Part shown: piece by piece, positions 45,250 through 54,387 of the stretch
How the letters are laid out: every line of letters begins with the position of its first letter
Position numbering within the stretch: position 1 is the stretch's first letter
NCBI GenBank assembly: GCA_946480925.1
Contig: CAMLLU010000028.1
Location: 1 to 64,000 of the forward strand
DNA from: an uncultured Rivibacter sp.
GTDB taxonomy: Bacteria > Pseudomonadota > Gammaproteobacteria > Burkholderiales > Burkholderiaceae
Direction of reading: 5' to 3'
DNA length: 64,000 nt
Notes under the pieces: generated by a model
Told to the model about the DNA's origin: nothing
Databases searched by the model: none
What the model saw: only the letters and a program-made list of their open reading frames with translations
Translations under genes and position numbers: made by a program

Positions 45250-46077
45250 ATGACCCAGACACAAGCCACCGTCGTGCTGTTGCACTCGAGCGCGAGCTCC
45301 GCCAGGCAATGGCAGGCGCTGGTGGCGCAGCTGCAGCCGCGGCTGCGCTGCCTCGCCATCGATCTGCACGGGCACGGTACCCAGGGCAACTGGCCGGGGC
45401 ATCGGCCGCTTTCGCTGGCCGACGAGGCCGAGCTGGTCGCTGCCGAGCTCGGCCATGACGTGGGTAACGTGCATGTGGTCGGCCATTCCTACGGAGCCGC
45501 GGTGGCGCTGAAGTTCGCCGCGCAGTACCCAGGCCGCGTGCGCAGCGTGGTGGCCTACGAGCCCGTGCTGTTCCGCCTGCTCATCGACGACGCGTGCAGC
45601 CGCTGCGAGGCCGAAGAGGCGCTGGCGCTGGGCGAGGGCGTGCGCCTCCGCCTTGCACAGGGGCGTGCCGAGGCGGCAGCCGAACACTTCATCAGCTACT
45701 GGTCGGGGGCCGATGCATGGCTGGGCCTTTCGCCGGCACGGCGCGAGGTCGTCGCCCTGCGCATGCCTTGCGTTTCATGGCACTTCGAGGCGCTGTACCA
45801 CGAGCCGCTGGGCCTCAAGCAGCTGGCGCAGCTGCGGATGCCGATGCTGTTTCTCACCGGTGCACGCACCACTGCCATTGCCCGGCGCATCGGCGAGCTG
45901 CTGCGCGCGGCCTTGCCCGGCGCTGGGCATGAGGTGCTGCCGGGCCTGGGCCACACGGGCCCCATCACGCACGCCGCGCAGGTGAACCCGCTCATCGGGC
46001 AGTTCCTGCTCGGCCAGCCCGCCATTCAACCCAACCCCCAGGCCGCAGGGGCAGTCGCGGCACCCACCCTTGTTTGA
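45250..46077 (+). CDS. Alpha/beta hydrolase
   Basis: A 275-residue alpha/beta-hydrolase-fold enzyme. The nucleophile elbow is GHSYGAAVAL and the catalytic His is in GLGHTGPITHA. It resembles small esterase/haloperoxidase-type hydrolases; substrate unknown. A GTG immediately upstream is an alternative start; AAGGAGCAG precedes it. It is the first gene after the SARP regulator, with 99 bp between, and lies 27 bp before the methyltransferase gene. Confidence 0.87.
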   Translation: MTQTQATVVLLHSSASSARQWQALVAQLQPRLRCLAIDLHGHGTQGNWPGHRPLSLADEAELVAAELGHDVGNVHVVGHSYGAAVALKFAAQYPGRVRSVVAYEPVLFRLLIDDACSRCEAEEALALGEGVRLRLAQGRAEAAAEHFISYWSGADAWLGLSPARREVVALRMPCVSWHFEALYHEPLGLKQLAQLRMPMLFLTGARTTAIARRIGELLRAALPGAGHEVLPGLGHTGPITHAAQVNPLIGQFLLGQPAIQPNPQAAGAVAAPTLV

Positions 46078-46104
46078 CTGAAACGAACTGAGAGAGAGAA
46101 CACC

Positions 46105-46938
46105 ATGAACCAGGTACTCGAGAGCCGCACCGCCCAACCTGACCTCGCTGCCATCAAGCAGCGGCAGCAGGCCACCTGGGCCAGCGGAGACTTCGCCGTC
46201 GTCGGCACCACCTTGCAGATCGTCGGCGAGTCGCTCGCGGAAGCGGCCGACGTGCGAGCAGGCGAACGCGTGCTCGACGTGGCGGCCGGCAACGGCAACG
46301 CCACGCTGGCCGCGGCGCGCCGCTTTGCGCTGGTCACCTCCACAGACTACGTGCCCGCGTTGCTCGACAAGGGCCGCGAACGCGCCCGCGCCGAAGGGTT
46401 GCCGGTGCAGTTCAAGGTGGCCGATGCCGAGGCGTTGCCCTTCGACGACGGCACGTTCGACGTGGCGCTGTCCACCTACGGCGTGATGTTCACGGCCGAC
46501 CACCCGTGCGCCGCGCAACAGCTGTTGCGCGTGGTGCGCACCGGCGGCCGCATCGGCATGGCCAACTGGACTCCCGAGGGCTTCATCGGCCGGCTGTTCA
46601 AGGTGATCGGTGCACACCTGCCGCCGCCCGCGGGGCTGAAGTCGCCTGCCCTGTGGGGCACCGAGGCCTACCTCACCGAGCTGTTCGGTGCTCATGCCGT
46701 CCACATGCAGGTGCAGCGGCGCCACTTCAACTTCCGCTACCGCAGCGCCGCCCACTGGGTGCAGGTGTTCCGCGACTTCTACGGCCCCACGCACAAGGCC
46801 TTCTCAGCGCTCGACGCGGCAGGCCAGCAAGCGCTGGAGCGCGACATCGTGGCGCTGCTGAACGAGATGAACACGGCCGGCGAGGACTCGCTCGTGGTGC
46901 CGGGCGAATACCTCGAAGTGGTGATCACCAAGCGCTGA
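46105..46938 (+). CDS. Class I SAM-dependent methyltransferase
   Basis: A 277-residue methyltransferase of the Methyltransf_11/UbiE-like group. Motif I is VLDVAAGNGNATLAAAR; the post-I acidic region (LVTSTDYVPALLDKGRERA) and motif IV (LPFDDGTFDVALSTYGVMFT) follow. The substrate is unknown. A GAGAGAGA purine run precedes the ATG. It probably forms one unit with the hydrolase. Confidence 0.87.
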   Translation: MNQVLESRTAQPDLAAIKQRQQATWASGDFAVVGTTLQIVGESLAEAADVRAGERVLDVAAGNGNATLAAARRFALVTSTDYVPALLDKGRERARAEGLPVQFKVADAEALPFDDGTFDVALSTYGVMFTADHPCAAQQLLRVVRTGGRIGMANWTPEGFIGRLFKVIGAHLPPPAGLKSPALWGTEAYLTELFGAHAVHMQVQRRHFNFRYRSAAHWVQVFRDFYGPTHKAFSALDAAGQQALERDIVALLNEMNTAGEDSLVVPGEYLEVVITKR

Positions 46939-46986
46939 GTGCAGTCGAGCGCCATGCCCTTTCACCCGCATTGAAAGAACCATCAC

Positions 46987-48171
46987 ATGCAACACACCCA
47001 ACGCATCCTCTTCGCCGCAGCCGCGCTGGCGGCCGCATTGCCAGCAGCCCAGGCCGACGCCGTCACCGACTGGAACACGAAGGCCGGGGACATCCTCGCC
47101 GAGGCCAAGCTCGGCACGCCGCCGGCCGTGCGCGCCATGGCCATCGTGCAGACGGCCGTGCTCGAAGCGGTGAACACGGCAGGTCCACGTGCCTCGCTCG
47201 ACGCCGCGGTGGCTGCAGCCAACCGCGCGGCGCTGGTCCAGCTGCTGCCCGCACAGCAGGCGGCCATCGACGTGGCCTACCAGGCCGCGCTGGGCGGCAT
47301 TGCCGAAGGCGCTGCCAAGGCCGAAGGCGTGGCCGCCGGTGAGCGGGCCGCTGCCGAGGTGCTGCGTGCCCGTGCCGACGATGCAGCGACGGCAGCCGAG
47401 TCGTACCGGCCGCACACCACTGCAGGGGCCTATGTGCCCACTGTCACGCCGGCCGTCTCTCATTGGCCGCAGCGCAAGCCGTGGCTCATGGGCCATGCCG
47501 CGCAGTTCCGCCCCGCGCCGCCGCCCGCGTTGACGAGCGATACCTGGGCACGCGACTACAACGAGATCAAGGCCCTGGGCGCCAGGAACAGCACGCGCCG
47601 CACGGCCGAGCAGACCGAGATCGCGCGGTTCTGGGAATACTCGCTGCCACCCATCTACACCGGTGTGGTGCGCTCGGTGGCGCTGCAGCCTGGGCGCGAC
47701 GTGGCCCGCAATGCGCGCCTGTATGCCGCCGCTGTGCAGGCCATGGACGATGCGCTGATCAGCGTGTTCGACGCCAAGTACCACTACAACTTCTGGCGCC
47801 CCGTCACGGCCATTCGCAATGGCGATGCCGATGGCCACGACGGCACCGCGCGCGACGCGAGCTGGGTGCCGATGATCGACAACCCGATGCACCCCGAATA
47901 CCCCAGCGGCCACGCCATCCTGGCCGGTGCGGTGGCGGCCGTGGTGAAGGCCGACGCCGGCCGCGGCGCGATGCCGGTGCTGGCCACTGCCAGCCCCACG
48001 GCCAAGGGGGCGGTGCGGCGGTGGAACAGCGTGGGCGACTTCGTGCGCGAGGTGTCGGATGCGCGCGTCTACGAAGGCGTGCACTTCCGCTTCTCCACCG
48101 AGGTGGGCGCGGCGATGGGCCTGCAGATCGGCGAGCTGGCGGCGACGCAGCTGCTGCTGCCGCCGCACTGA
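46987..48171 (+). CDS. Vanadium-haloperoxidase-like PAP2 superfamily protein, exported
   Basis: A 394-residue protein with a Sec signal (ILFAAAALAAALPAAQA). The C-terminal half carries the PAP2/vanadium-chloroperoxidase motifs: KYHYNFWRPVTAIR, PEYPSGHAILAGAV and YEGVHFRFSTEVG, which form the phosphate or vanadate pocket with its catalytic His residues. Members include phosphatases and haloperoxidases; these motifs match the haloperoxidase-like branch, but activity cannot be inferred safely. 48 bp after the methyltransferase. Confidence 0.87.
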   Translation: MQHTQRILFAAAALAAALPAAQADAVTDWNTKAGDILAEAKLGTPPAVRAMAIVQTAVLEAVNTAGPRASLDAAVAAANRAALVQLLPAQQAAIDVAYQAALGGIAEGAAKAEGVAAGERAAAEVLRARADDAATAAESYRPHTTAGAYVPTVTPAVSHWPQRKPWLMGHAAQFRPAPPPALTSDTWARDYNEIKALGARNSTRRTAEQTEIARFWEYSLPPIYTGVVRSVALQPGRDVARNARLYAAAVQAMDDALISVFDAKYHYNFWRPVTAIRNGDADGHDGTARDASWVPMIDNPMHPEYPSGHAILAGAVAAVVKADAGRGAMPVLATASPTAKGAVRRWNSVGDFVREVSDARVYEGVHFRFSTEVGAAMGLQIGELAATQLLLPPH

Positions 48172-48223
48172 AAGCAAGCACGTTGAAGCGCAGTGCCGTG
48201 CCGCCGTGCGGCACGGCCTGCGT

Positions 48224-49189
48224 TCACAGGTCGAGCACCAGCATCGGTGTCTTCGAGCGCGAACAGCAGGGCGTGAACTGGTCGTTGGCGGCCTGCTCCT
48301 CGGGCGTGAGGTACATGTCCTTGTGGTCGGGCACGCCTTCGAGCACGCGTGTGAGGCAGGTGCCGCACACGCCTTGCTCGCACGAGGTCTGCACCTCCAC
48401 GCCGGCGGCCGCCAAGGCCTGCACTACCGTCTTGTCCTTGGGCACCACAACCACCTTGCCAGAGCTCGCGAGCTTCACCTCGAAGCTCGCGTCGTCGGCC
48501 GACTTCACCACCTCGGCGCTGAAGAACTCGTAGTGCAGCTGCGCCTCGGGCCAACCCTGTGCTCGTGCAGTGGAAAGCACCGCATCCATGAAGCCCTTGG
48601 GCCCGCACACGTAGAGGTGCACGCCTGGCTGCGGCTCGCGCAGCAGTGCGGCGAGGTCGAGCTTCTGCGCTGCGTCGCCATCGTCGAAGTGGAGCTGCAC
48701 GCGCGGTGCGTAAGGCGCTGCCTGAATGCGCTGCATGAAGGCCATGCGGTCACGCGAGCGGGTGCAGTAGTGCATCTCGAAATCGGCGCCCGTCACCGCC
48801 AGCCGTTCGGCCATGCACAGGATGGGCGTGACGCCGATGCCGCCGGCCAGCAGCAGGCTGCGCTTGGCTTCATGCGCGAGCGGAAAGTGGTTCTTCGGCG
48901 CGCTGATCGACAGCACGTCGCCCACGTCGATGCGCTCGTGCATGGCCTTGGAGCCGCCGCGCGTGTTGGCGTCTTTCAGCACCGCGATCAGATAGCGGTG
49001 CGTTTCCTTCGGGTCGTTGCACAGCGAGTACTGGCGCACCACGCCGTCGGCGGCCTGCACGTCGATGTGCGAGCCGGCAGAAAACGCCGGCAGCGCGCGG
49101 CCGTTCACTTCCACCAGCTCGAAGCTGCAGATGTCGGTCGCTTCGACAGTCTTGGCCGCGACGCGGACCGAGATGCTTCCAACGCTCAT
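48224..49189 (-). CDS. vanB: Vanillate O-demethylase reductase subunit
   Basis: A 321-residue class IA oxygenase reductase. An FMN-binding beta-barrel (GSHIDVQAADGVVRQYSLCN), an NAD-binding domain (LLLAGGIGVTPILCMAE) and a C-terminal plant-type [2Fe-2S] domain (CEQGVCGTC with a later Cys pair) pass electrons from NADH to VanA. It overlaps vanA by 4 bp (ATGA). Other PDR-type reductases look alike; the partner and regulator make VanB the best name. Confidence 0.93.
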   Translation of the reverse strand: MSVGSISVRVAAKTVEATDICSFELVEVNGRALPAFSAGSHIDVQAADGVVRQYSLCNDPKETHRYLIAVLKDANTRGGSKAMHERIDVGDVLSISAPKNHFPLAHEAKRSLLLAGGIGVTPILCMAERLAVTGADFEMHYCTRSRDRMAFMQRIQAAPYAPRVQLHFDDGDAAQKLDLAALLREPQPGVHLYVCGPKGFMDAVLSTARAQGWPEAQLHYEFFSAEVVKSADDASFEVKLASSGKVVVVPKDKTVVQALAAAGVEVQTSCEQGVCGTCLTRVLEGVPDHKDMYLTPEEQAANDQFTPCCSRSKTPMLVLDL

Positions 49190-50235
49190 GCCGCCACCGC
49201 CATCCCGTCGCCGCGCTCTTCGGCCAGCATCCGGTCGATGACGCGGCGCGACTGCACGCCGCCAGCGTCGATGTTGAGCTTGAGCAGGTTGCGCTCGGGC
49301 CAGGCGAGCAGGTTCTTCTGCTGGCGCTCGAGCATCTCGAGGTCTTCGCTGAAGATCTTGCCCTGGCCTTCACGGATCTTCGCGGTGAGCTCCGCGTCGT
49401 GCGCCTGGAAGTTGCGCGCCATGCCCCAGAAGTACCAGATCGAGGTCTCGGTCTCGGGGGTGATGAAGTCGACCACGACGCTGGAAGCCTTCTTGTCGGC
49501 CGGCGCGTCGTAGCCGCCGTGGCCGGCCAGTGCCACGCCCACTTCGATCATCACGTGGCTGGGCGGCGAGAAGCGGCAGATCTGCCAGCGGTCCACCGGC
49601 TGGTCGTCGGGCAGGTTGTTGCCGCGCAGCGCCATCTTCCAGAAGGGCGGCGCCATGATGTTGTGCATGAAGCGGCTGGTGACCACCTCGTCGCCTTCGG
49701 TCTTGGTGGTGGGCGCGGCCTCGTCGATCTCCTTCTGGCCGATGCTGTTGGCATGCACGTAGGTCTCGTGCGTGAGGTCCATCAGGTTGTCGATCATGAG
49801 GCGGTAGTCGCAGGCAATGTGATAGAGCCCGCCGCCATAGGCCCACTCGGGGTTTTCGGCCCAGTGCAGGGGGTGGATCCTGGCCGGGTCGGCCTTGGCT
49901 GCATCACCGGGCCACACCCAGATGAAGCCATGGCGCTCGACCACCGGGTAGGCGCGAATGGCCGGGAAGCCGCGCACGCGCTGGCCGGGCATGGCGATGG
50001 TCTTGCCGTCACAACCCATTTCGAGCCCGTGGTAGCCGCACACCAGCTTGCCTTCGCACACGCGGCCCAGCGACAGGGGCGCGCCGCGGTGCGGGCAGAA
50101 GTCTTCGAGCGCCGCGACCTGGCCGTCGGACCCGCGGTAGAACACGATGGGCTCGTTGCAGATCTTGCGGCCCAGGGGCTTGCCGTCGATCTCATCAGGC
50201 GTGGCGGCGACGTACCAGGCGTTTTTCGGGAACAT
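49186..50235 (-). CDS. vanA: Vanillate O-demethylase oxygenase subunit
   Basis: A 349-residue Rieske non-heme iron oxygenase that demethylates vanillate to protocatechuate. The Rieske motif is CPHRGAPLSLGRVCEGKLVCGYHG (C-x-H...C-x2-H). The mononuclear iron site lies around DNLMDLTHETYVH. The N-terminus MFPKNAWYVAATPDEI is typical for VanA. Transcribed from the VanR-controlled promoter at its 5' side. Confidence 0.94.
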   Translation of the reverse strand: MFPKNAWYVAATPDEIDGKPLGRKICNEPIVFYRGSDGQVAALEDFCPHRGAPLSLGRVCEGKLVCGYHGLEMGCDGKTIAMPGQRVRGFPAIRAYPVVERHGFIWVWPGDAAKADPARIHPLHWAENPEWAYGGGLYHIACDYRLMIDNLMDLTHETYVHANSIGQKEIDEAAPTTKTEGDEVVTSRFMHNIMAPPFWKMALRGNNLPDDQPVDRWQICRFSPPSHVMIEVGVALAGHGGYDAPADKKASSVVVDFITPETETSIWYFWGMARNFQAHDAELTAKIREGQGKIFSEDLEMLERQQKNLLAWPERNLLKLNIDAGGVQSRRVIDRMLAEERGDGMAVAA

Positions 50236-50269
50236 GGTCGCGGGTCTCCGTAGGGTTCTGGTTGGCTTG

Positions 50270-50281
50270 ATTGGATCCAAT
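50270..50281. promoter_or_regulatory. VanR operator 1, overlapping vanA -10
   Basis: ATTGGATCCAAT is a perfect 12-bp palindrome identical to the VanR operator known from the Caulobacter van promoter. It overlaps the leftward -10 candidate at 50280-50285. Confidence 0.85.
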
Positions 50282-50309
50282 TATTGGCATTCTGGCCGAT
50301 GGAAGTCAA
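50280..50309 (-). promoter_or_regulatory. Predicted vanA promoter
   Basis: Reading leftward, TTGACT (50309-50304) and AATAAT (50285-50280) are separated by 18 bp, a good sigma-70 promoter for vanAB between the two VanR operators. Confidence 0.6.
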
Positions 50310-50321
50310 AATATTCCTGTA

Positions 50322-50333
50322 ATTGGATCCAAT
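50322..50333. promoter_or_regulatory. VanR operator 2, upstream of vanR
   Basis: A second perfect ATTGGATCCAAT, 52 bp from the first (about five helical turns) and 17 bp before the vanR ATG, so VanR can repress both directions. Confidence 0.85.
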
Positions 50334-50350
50334 GTGGGCATAGAACAAAC

Positions 50351-51049
50351 ATGGCCGAAGACTCCGGCAGCGTGATCGCCACGTTGCGAAAGCTCATCAT
50401 CGAAGGGCACTACGCCGCTGGCACGCGCCTGGCCGAGATCCCGGTGGCCGAGGCGCTGGGCGTGTCGCGCACGCCGGTGCGGCTGGCCTTTCGCACGCTG
50501 GAACAGGAAGGCCTGCTGCAGCTGGCCGGCAAGCGCGGCTACGTGGTGCGCGAGTTTTCAGACCACGACGTGCTGTGTGCGCTCGAAGTGCGCGGCGTGC
50601 TCGAAGGGCTGGCGGCAAGGCGGCTGGCCGAGCGCGGCATGGGCGAAGCGGTGCGCTCGCGCCTGGCCGGCGCGGTGGAGCAGGGCAGGCAGCTGCTCGC
50701 CAAGGGCCACATCACCGAAGAAGACATCGGTACGTGGAGCCAGCTCAACAAGGTGTTCCACGACACCATCGTCGATGCCACCGAAAGCCCGGTGATCGCC
50801 GACGCGATTGCGCGCAACAACCACCTGCCGTTCGCCTCGGCCGACTCGATCATCATCGACCCGCAGGCCTTGGACCGCGAGTACGAGAAGCTGCGCTTCG
50901 CCCAGCTGCAGCACGAGCTGGTGTTCGAGGCGCTCGAGCAGCGCGAGTCGGCAAGGGTGGAGATGCTGATGCGCGAGCACGCCTACATCGGGCTGCGGTA
51001 TGGCAAGTTGTTCGGGTTGACGACCCGGGTGCCGGGAGTAGGGGCCTGA
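50351..51049 (+). CDS. vanR: GntR/FadR-family repressor of vanAB
   Basis: A 232-residue regulator. The N-terminal winged helix (LAEIPVAEALGVSRTPVRLAFRTLEQEGLL) and a C-terminal FCD ligand-binding domain (ALEVRGVLEGLAARRLAE) define the FadR-type GntR family. Divergent from vanA with two perfect operators in between. Vanillate is the expected inducer by analogy with Caulobacter VanR. Confidence 0.92.
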   Translation: MAEDSGSVIATLRKLIIEGHYAAGTRLAEIPVAEALGVSRTPVRLAFRTLEQEGLLQLAGKRGYVVREFSDHDVLCALEVRGVLEGLAARRLAERGMGEAVRSRLAGAVEQGRQLLAKGHITEEDIGTWSQLNKVFHDTIVDATESPVIADAIARNNHLPFASADSIIIDPQALDREYEKLRFAQLQHELVFEALEQRESARVEMLMREHAYIGLRYGKLFGLTTRVPGVGA

Positions 51050-51154
51050 TGGAGAGCTGACGCGGCGCGTGCTGGCCTGCCCCGTCAGGGCAAGCCCGTG
51101 CCGGCGGTTGCGCGGAGGTCACCTAGAATCCGGCCGCCGCAGGGGGAGGGCATC

Positions 51155-54100
51155 TTGAGGAAGATCGCATCCGCGACGCTGACGCGCGCTCACCCGCGCG
51201 AACGACGCTGCACGGTGGAGCTCATCGAGCTCGACCTGCCCGCGGGCCGGGAACCGTCGGCCCGCTACATCGTCACCATCCGCCAGGACAACGGCGAGTC
51301 GTCGCTGACCGCCGTGCCCTGTCCGCTCGCCGAAGCGGAACGCCGCGCGCTCGACTTCCTCCGTCGCCGGCTCGCCGCCGGCGAGACGCTGCAACGCCGC
51401 GAGGGCTTCGACGCACTCGGCGTTGATGTGCCCGGGGCCTCCTCCGCGTCGACCGACCGCTCTCCTGGCCGGCAGCCGGCAGCGGCCGCCGGCCAGGTGC
51501 CGCCCCACATCGCGGCCCTGGTCGCCCGGTTCGCGCCCGCATCATGGAAGCTCGAACCCGCCGACCGCCGTGCCCGTGCCGCCTGGCGTGTCGCCGAATG
51601 CAGCGACCGCAGCGAAGCCAACCCGGCCGCGCAACGCGCGCTGCGCGGCTTGGTGCCTCGCCTCGTCGAGTTGCTCGAAAGCGGCAACGACCTGCTCGAC
51701 CTCTGTCTTGCCGCCGCGATCGGCCGCCTCGGCGATCCCGGCGCCGCGGAGGCGATGGGGGTGCTTTCCGAGCGCGGGCGCAGTCCCGCCACCCAGCGTT
51801 TCGCTCATCAGGCTCGGCTGATGCTGCTGCCGCCCGACGAGTTGCGGGCCCACGCCGAGCTGCTGTCCAGCCAGTGGTCCGAGGAACTTTCGCTGGTGCC
51901 CACCGGCCCGTCGCTGGTGCTGGCCTTGCTGGAAGCACTGGAAGCCCGGCGCCTGGACTGGCCCGATCTGCTGCAGGACTGGTACGACATCGCACTCGCG
52001 CGCCCCGCCGTCCGCGCGAAGGTGCTGGACCTGCTCACCGCGCTGCCGGTGGAGGCCGAGTCCTTCCAGGCGATGCGCTACGTCTACAAGACCGCCGAAC
52101 TGCGCCGCGACGCCGAAGTCATCGGCCTGCTGCACGCGCGCTTCGAGAACACCCGACCCGCGCAGGGCAGCGTGACGCGGCGTCACTACAAGTCGCCCGA
52201 GACCGGCGAATGGATCGTCCGCCAAGGCGGCGCGAAGCATAAGCCGGTGCGCGCCTACGGCCGGCCGACCCGCGAGTACCTTCGCCTGCGAGGGTGGCGC
52301 ACGTTGCGGCGCCTGGCCGCGATCGGGCATCCGCACGCGCCTGAGCTCGCCGTCGAACTGCTGCTCGGCCTGCGCGACGACGAGGTGCCGCCGGCCAGCG
52401 AGGAAACCCATACCGACTACGCCCGCGGCGGCCTCGTCCGCACCCAACGCCACTTCCCTGCGGGCGCTCATTGGCTGCTGGTCTCCCGCCTGCTGCTGCC
52501 GGCCCTGCCGAACCTGGGCACCGGCGCACGCACGCGCCGCCTCTGGACGCGGGAGCCGCTGGACCTGACCCGCGCGCTGCCACAGCGCGCCGAGGCGCTG
52601 CAGCCGATGTGGAACGCCCACCCTGAAGCCCTGCTGCGCCTGGCGATGCACAGCCGCAGCGCGCTGGCGCAGGCCGTGGTCGCCCGCGCGCTGCAGGACC
52701 ATGCGGACTTCATGCACCGCCAGCCCCCGGCTGTGCTGCAGACTCTCCTGCGCAGTCTGTATGGGCCGGCCGTGGAGATCGGCTTCCAGGTCGCCCGCGC
52801 TCATGTGGAGCGCGGCGACAGCGATGCCCAGGTGCCCTGGCTCCGGTTGATGGCCGAGAGCACGCATGCCGCCGTGCGCGACTTCGCCCTGCTGCACATT
52901 GCCGGCGACCCGGGCACCTTCGCGCGCTACCCCGAACTGGTCGTCGCGCTGCTGCTCAACGGCCAGGAGCGGGCGCGCAGGCAGGGGTACGGCCTGGCGT
53001 TGCTCGCGCCGCCGCAGCCGCTGATCGATGAACTGCTGTCCGCGCTGCTCGCCGCCGGAGACGGCAATCCCGGGCTCCCGGAGGGGGCCGCGCTGATCGA
53101 GCAGTTGCTGGCCGGGCCGCTCGCCGAAGCTGGCGCCGCCGCCGTGCTCGCGCAACTCGGCGCGCTGCTGCCGCTGCTCGAACAGCCTGCCGTGCCGGTC
53201 GTGCGCGTCGGCGTGTCCTGGCTGTTGCTGCATCCGGCCGGCCTGACGCTGCTGCCGCCGGCGTTGATGACCGGCCTGCTCGCCGCCGCCGATGTCGACC
53301 GACGCGCCTGCGGGGTGCGCCTGCTCGCCGCATTGCCCGACGACGTGCTGCTGCGGCAGGTCGAGTTGATCGCCGATCTCGCCACCCATGCCCACGGCGG
53401 CATCCGCCAAGCCATCGGCCCGGCTCTACTGCGCGTGGCACGCAAGGACGGCGAATTCGCGCAGGCGATCGCCGAGCGCCTGCATCGTTCCCTGTTCCAG
53501 ACCGAGGCCGGCGACGGGGCCCACGCCGACGCGCTCGGGTGGCTGACCCAAGGCCTGGCTCCGCACGCGCCGGCCCGCGACCCATCCGGCACGTGGCGAG
53601 CGCTGCAGGCCCGCAGCCCCGGCGCACAGCGCTACGGCGCCTGGGCCCTTGCGTCGCTCACGCCCGGCGACTTCACGCTGCGGCAGCTCGCCACCCTGGC
53701 ACGTCATGCCGACGTGGGCGTCCGGACGTGGGCGATGCAGTCGCTCGACAGCCGCCTTTCCCCGGTGCCTTCGCCCGAGCATGCCGAACAACTGCTGCCG
53801 CTGGCCGAGTCCACCTTCGACGACGCCATAGCCTATACCCGCACGCTGTTCGGCGAGCGCTTGCCCGATGAGTCGCTCGACATCAAGCTGCTGATCGCCT
53901 GGGTGGACCATCCGCAGCCGTGGGTGCAGGCCTTGGGCCGGGCGCGGCTGGTGCGCCGCATGAGCGCCGCCGACGCGTCGCTGTGCCTGACGCGGCTGAG
54001 CCAGCACCCCGGCACGCAGGTGCAGCTCTTCATCACGCAATGGCTGCTGGAGCTGCCGACCGATGAGCCGGTGTCCCTCGCGCAGCAGTTGCGTGCGCTG

Positions 54101-54382
54101 AAGCCGTACTTCCTCACCGTCTTGAGCCAGGTACATCGCGGCCGCGCCGCGAAGTCGCGCATCACCGCGTTCCTGCGCGCGCAGACGGCCGCCGTCGAGA
54201 CGGCTGCAGTCGTGGCGGAGATCTTCGCGCGCCAGGTCGTCACCGCCAGCCTGACCGACAAGCCGCAGTACATCGCCGGCCTGCGCGACATCGCCGCGAA
54301 ACACCCCGGCATTGCGCTGCCCTTCCTGCACTGGCAGCAGCCTTCCGCGCCGCAGGCGCCCTCCCTGGACAACGCCGCCTGA
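51155..54382 (+). CDS. HEAT-repeat-like protein of the retron operon
   Basis: A 1,075-residue protein. The first ~90 residues (RRCTVELIELDL..., YIVTIRQDNGESSLTAVPCPL) form a small beta-rich domain like those in WGR/SWIM-associated proteins, though no clear WGR triplet is seen. The rest consists of Leu/Ala-rich helical repeats of HEAT type, for example LLDLCLAAAIGRLGDPGAAEAMGVL and VRTWAMQSLDSRLS. No catalytic motif is evident. The TTG start at 51155 is preferred over a GTG at 51098 because GGGGGAGG lies just upstream. It is 5 bp before the SWIM gene, so the two are translationally linked. Large helical-repeat proteins paired with SWIM proteins accompany one retron class. Role: probably the sensor or effector scaffold. 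Confidence 0.78.
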   Translation: MRKIASATLTRAHPRERRCTVELIELDLPAGREPSARYIVTIRQDNGESSLTAVPCPLAEAERRALDFLRRRLAAGETLQRREGFDALGVDVPGASSASTDRSPGRQPAAAAGQVPPHIAALVARFAPASWKLEPADRRARAAWRVAECSDRSEANPAAQRALRGLVPRLVELLESGNDLLDLCLAAAIGRLGDPGAAEAMGVLSERGRSPATQRFAHQARLMLLPPDELRAHAELLSSQWSEELSLVPTGPSLVLALLEALEARRLDWPDLLQDWYDIALARPAVRAKVLDLLTALPVEAESFQAMRYVYKTAELRRDAEVIGLLHARFENTRPAQGSVTRRHYKSPETGEWIVRQGGAKHKPVRAYGRPTREYLRLRGWRTLRRLAAIGHPHAPELAVELLLGLRDDEVPPASEETHTDYARGGLVRTQRHFPAGAHWLLVSRLLLPALPNLGTGARTRRLWTREPLDLTRALPQRAEALQPMWNAHPEALLRLAMHSRSALAQAVVARALQDHADFMHRQPPAVLQTLLRSLYGPAVEIGFQVARAHVERGDSDAQVPWLRLMAESTHAAVRDFALLHIAGDPGTFARYPELVVALLLNGQERARRQGYGLALLAPPQPLIDELLSALLAAGDGNPGLPEGAALIEQLLAGPLAEAGAAAVLAQLGALLPLLEQPAVPVVRVGVSWLLLHPAGLTLLPPALMTGLLAAADVDRRACGVRLLAALPDDVLLRQVELIADLATHAHGGIRQAIGPALLRVARKDGEFAQAIAERLHRSLFQTEAGDGAHADALGWLTQGLAPHAPARDPSGTWRALQARSPGAQRYGAWALASLTPGDFTLRQLATLARHADVGVRTWAMQSLDSRLSPVPSPEHAEQLLPLAESTFDDAIAYTRTLFGERLPDESLDIKLLIAWVDHPQPWVQALGRARLVRRMSAADASLCLTRLSQHPGTQVQLFITQWLLELPTDEPVSLAQQLRALKPYFLTVLSQVHRGRAAKSRITAFLRAQTAAVETAAVVAEIFARQVVTASLTDKPQYIAGLRDIAAKHPGIALPFLHWQQPSAPQAPSLDNAA

Positions 54383-54387
54383 CGACG

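Noticed and set aside
43039..45687. An 882-codon minus-strand frame opposite the SARP regulator and hydrolase
   Set aside because: It runs across two convincing plus-strand genes and their spacer, with shadow-type composition.
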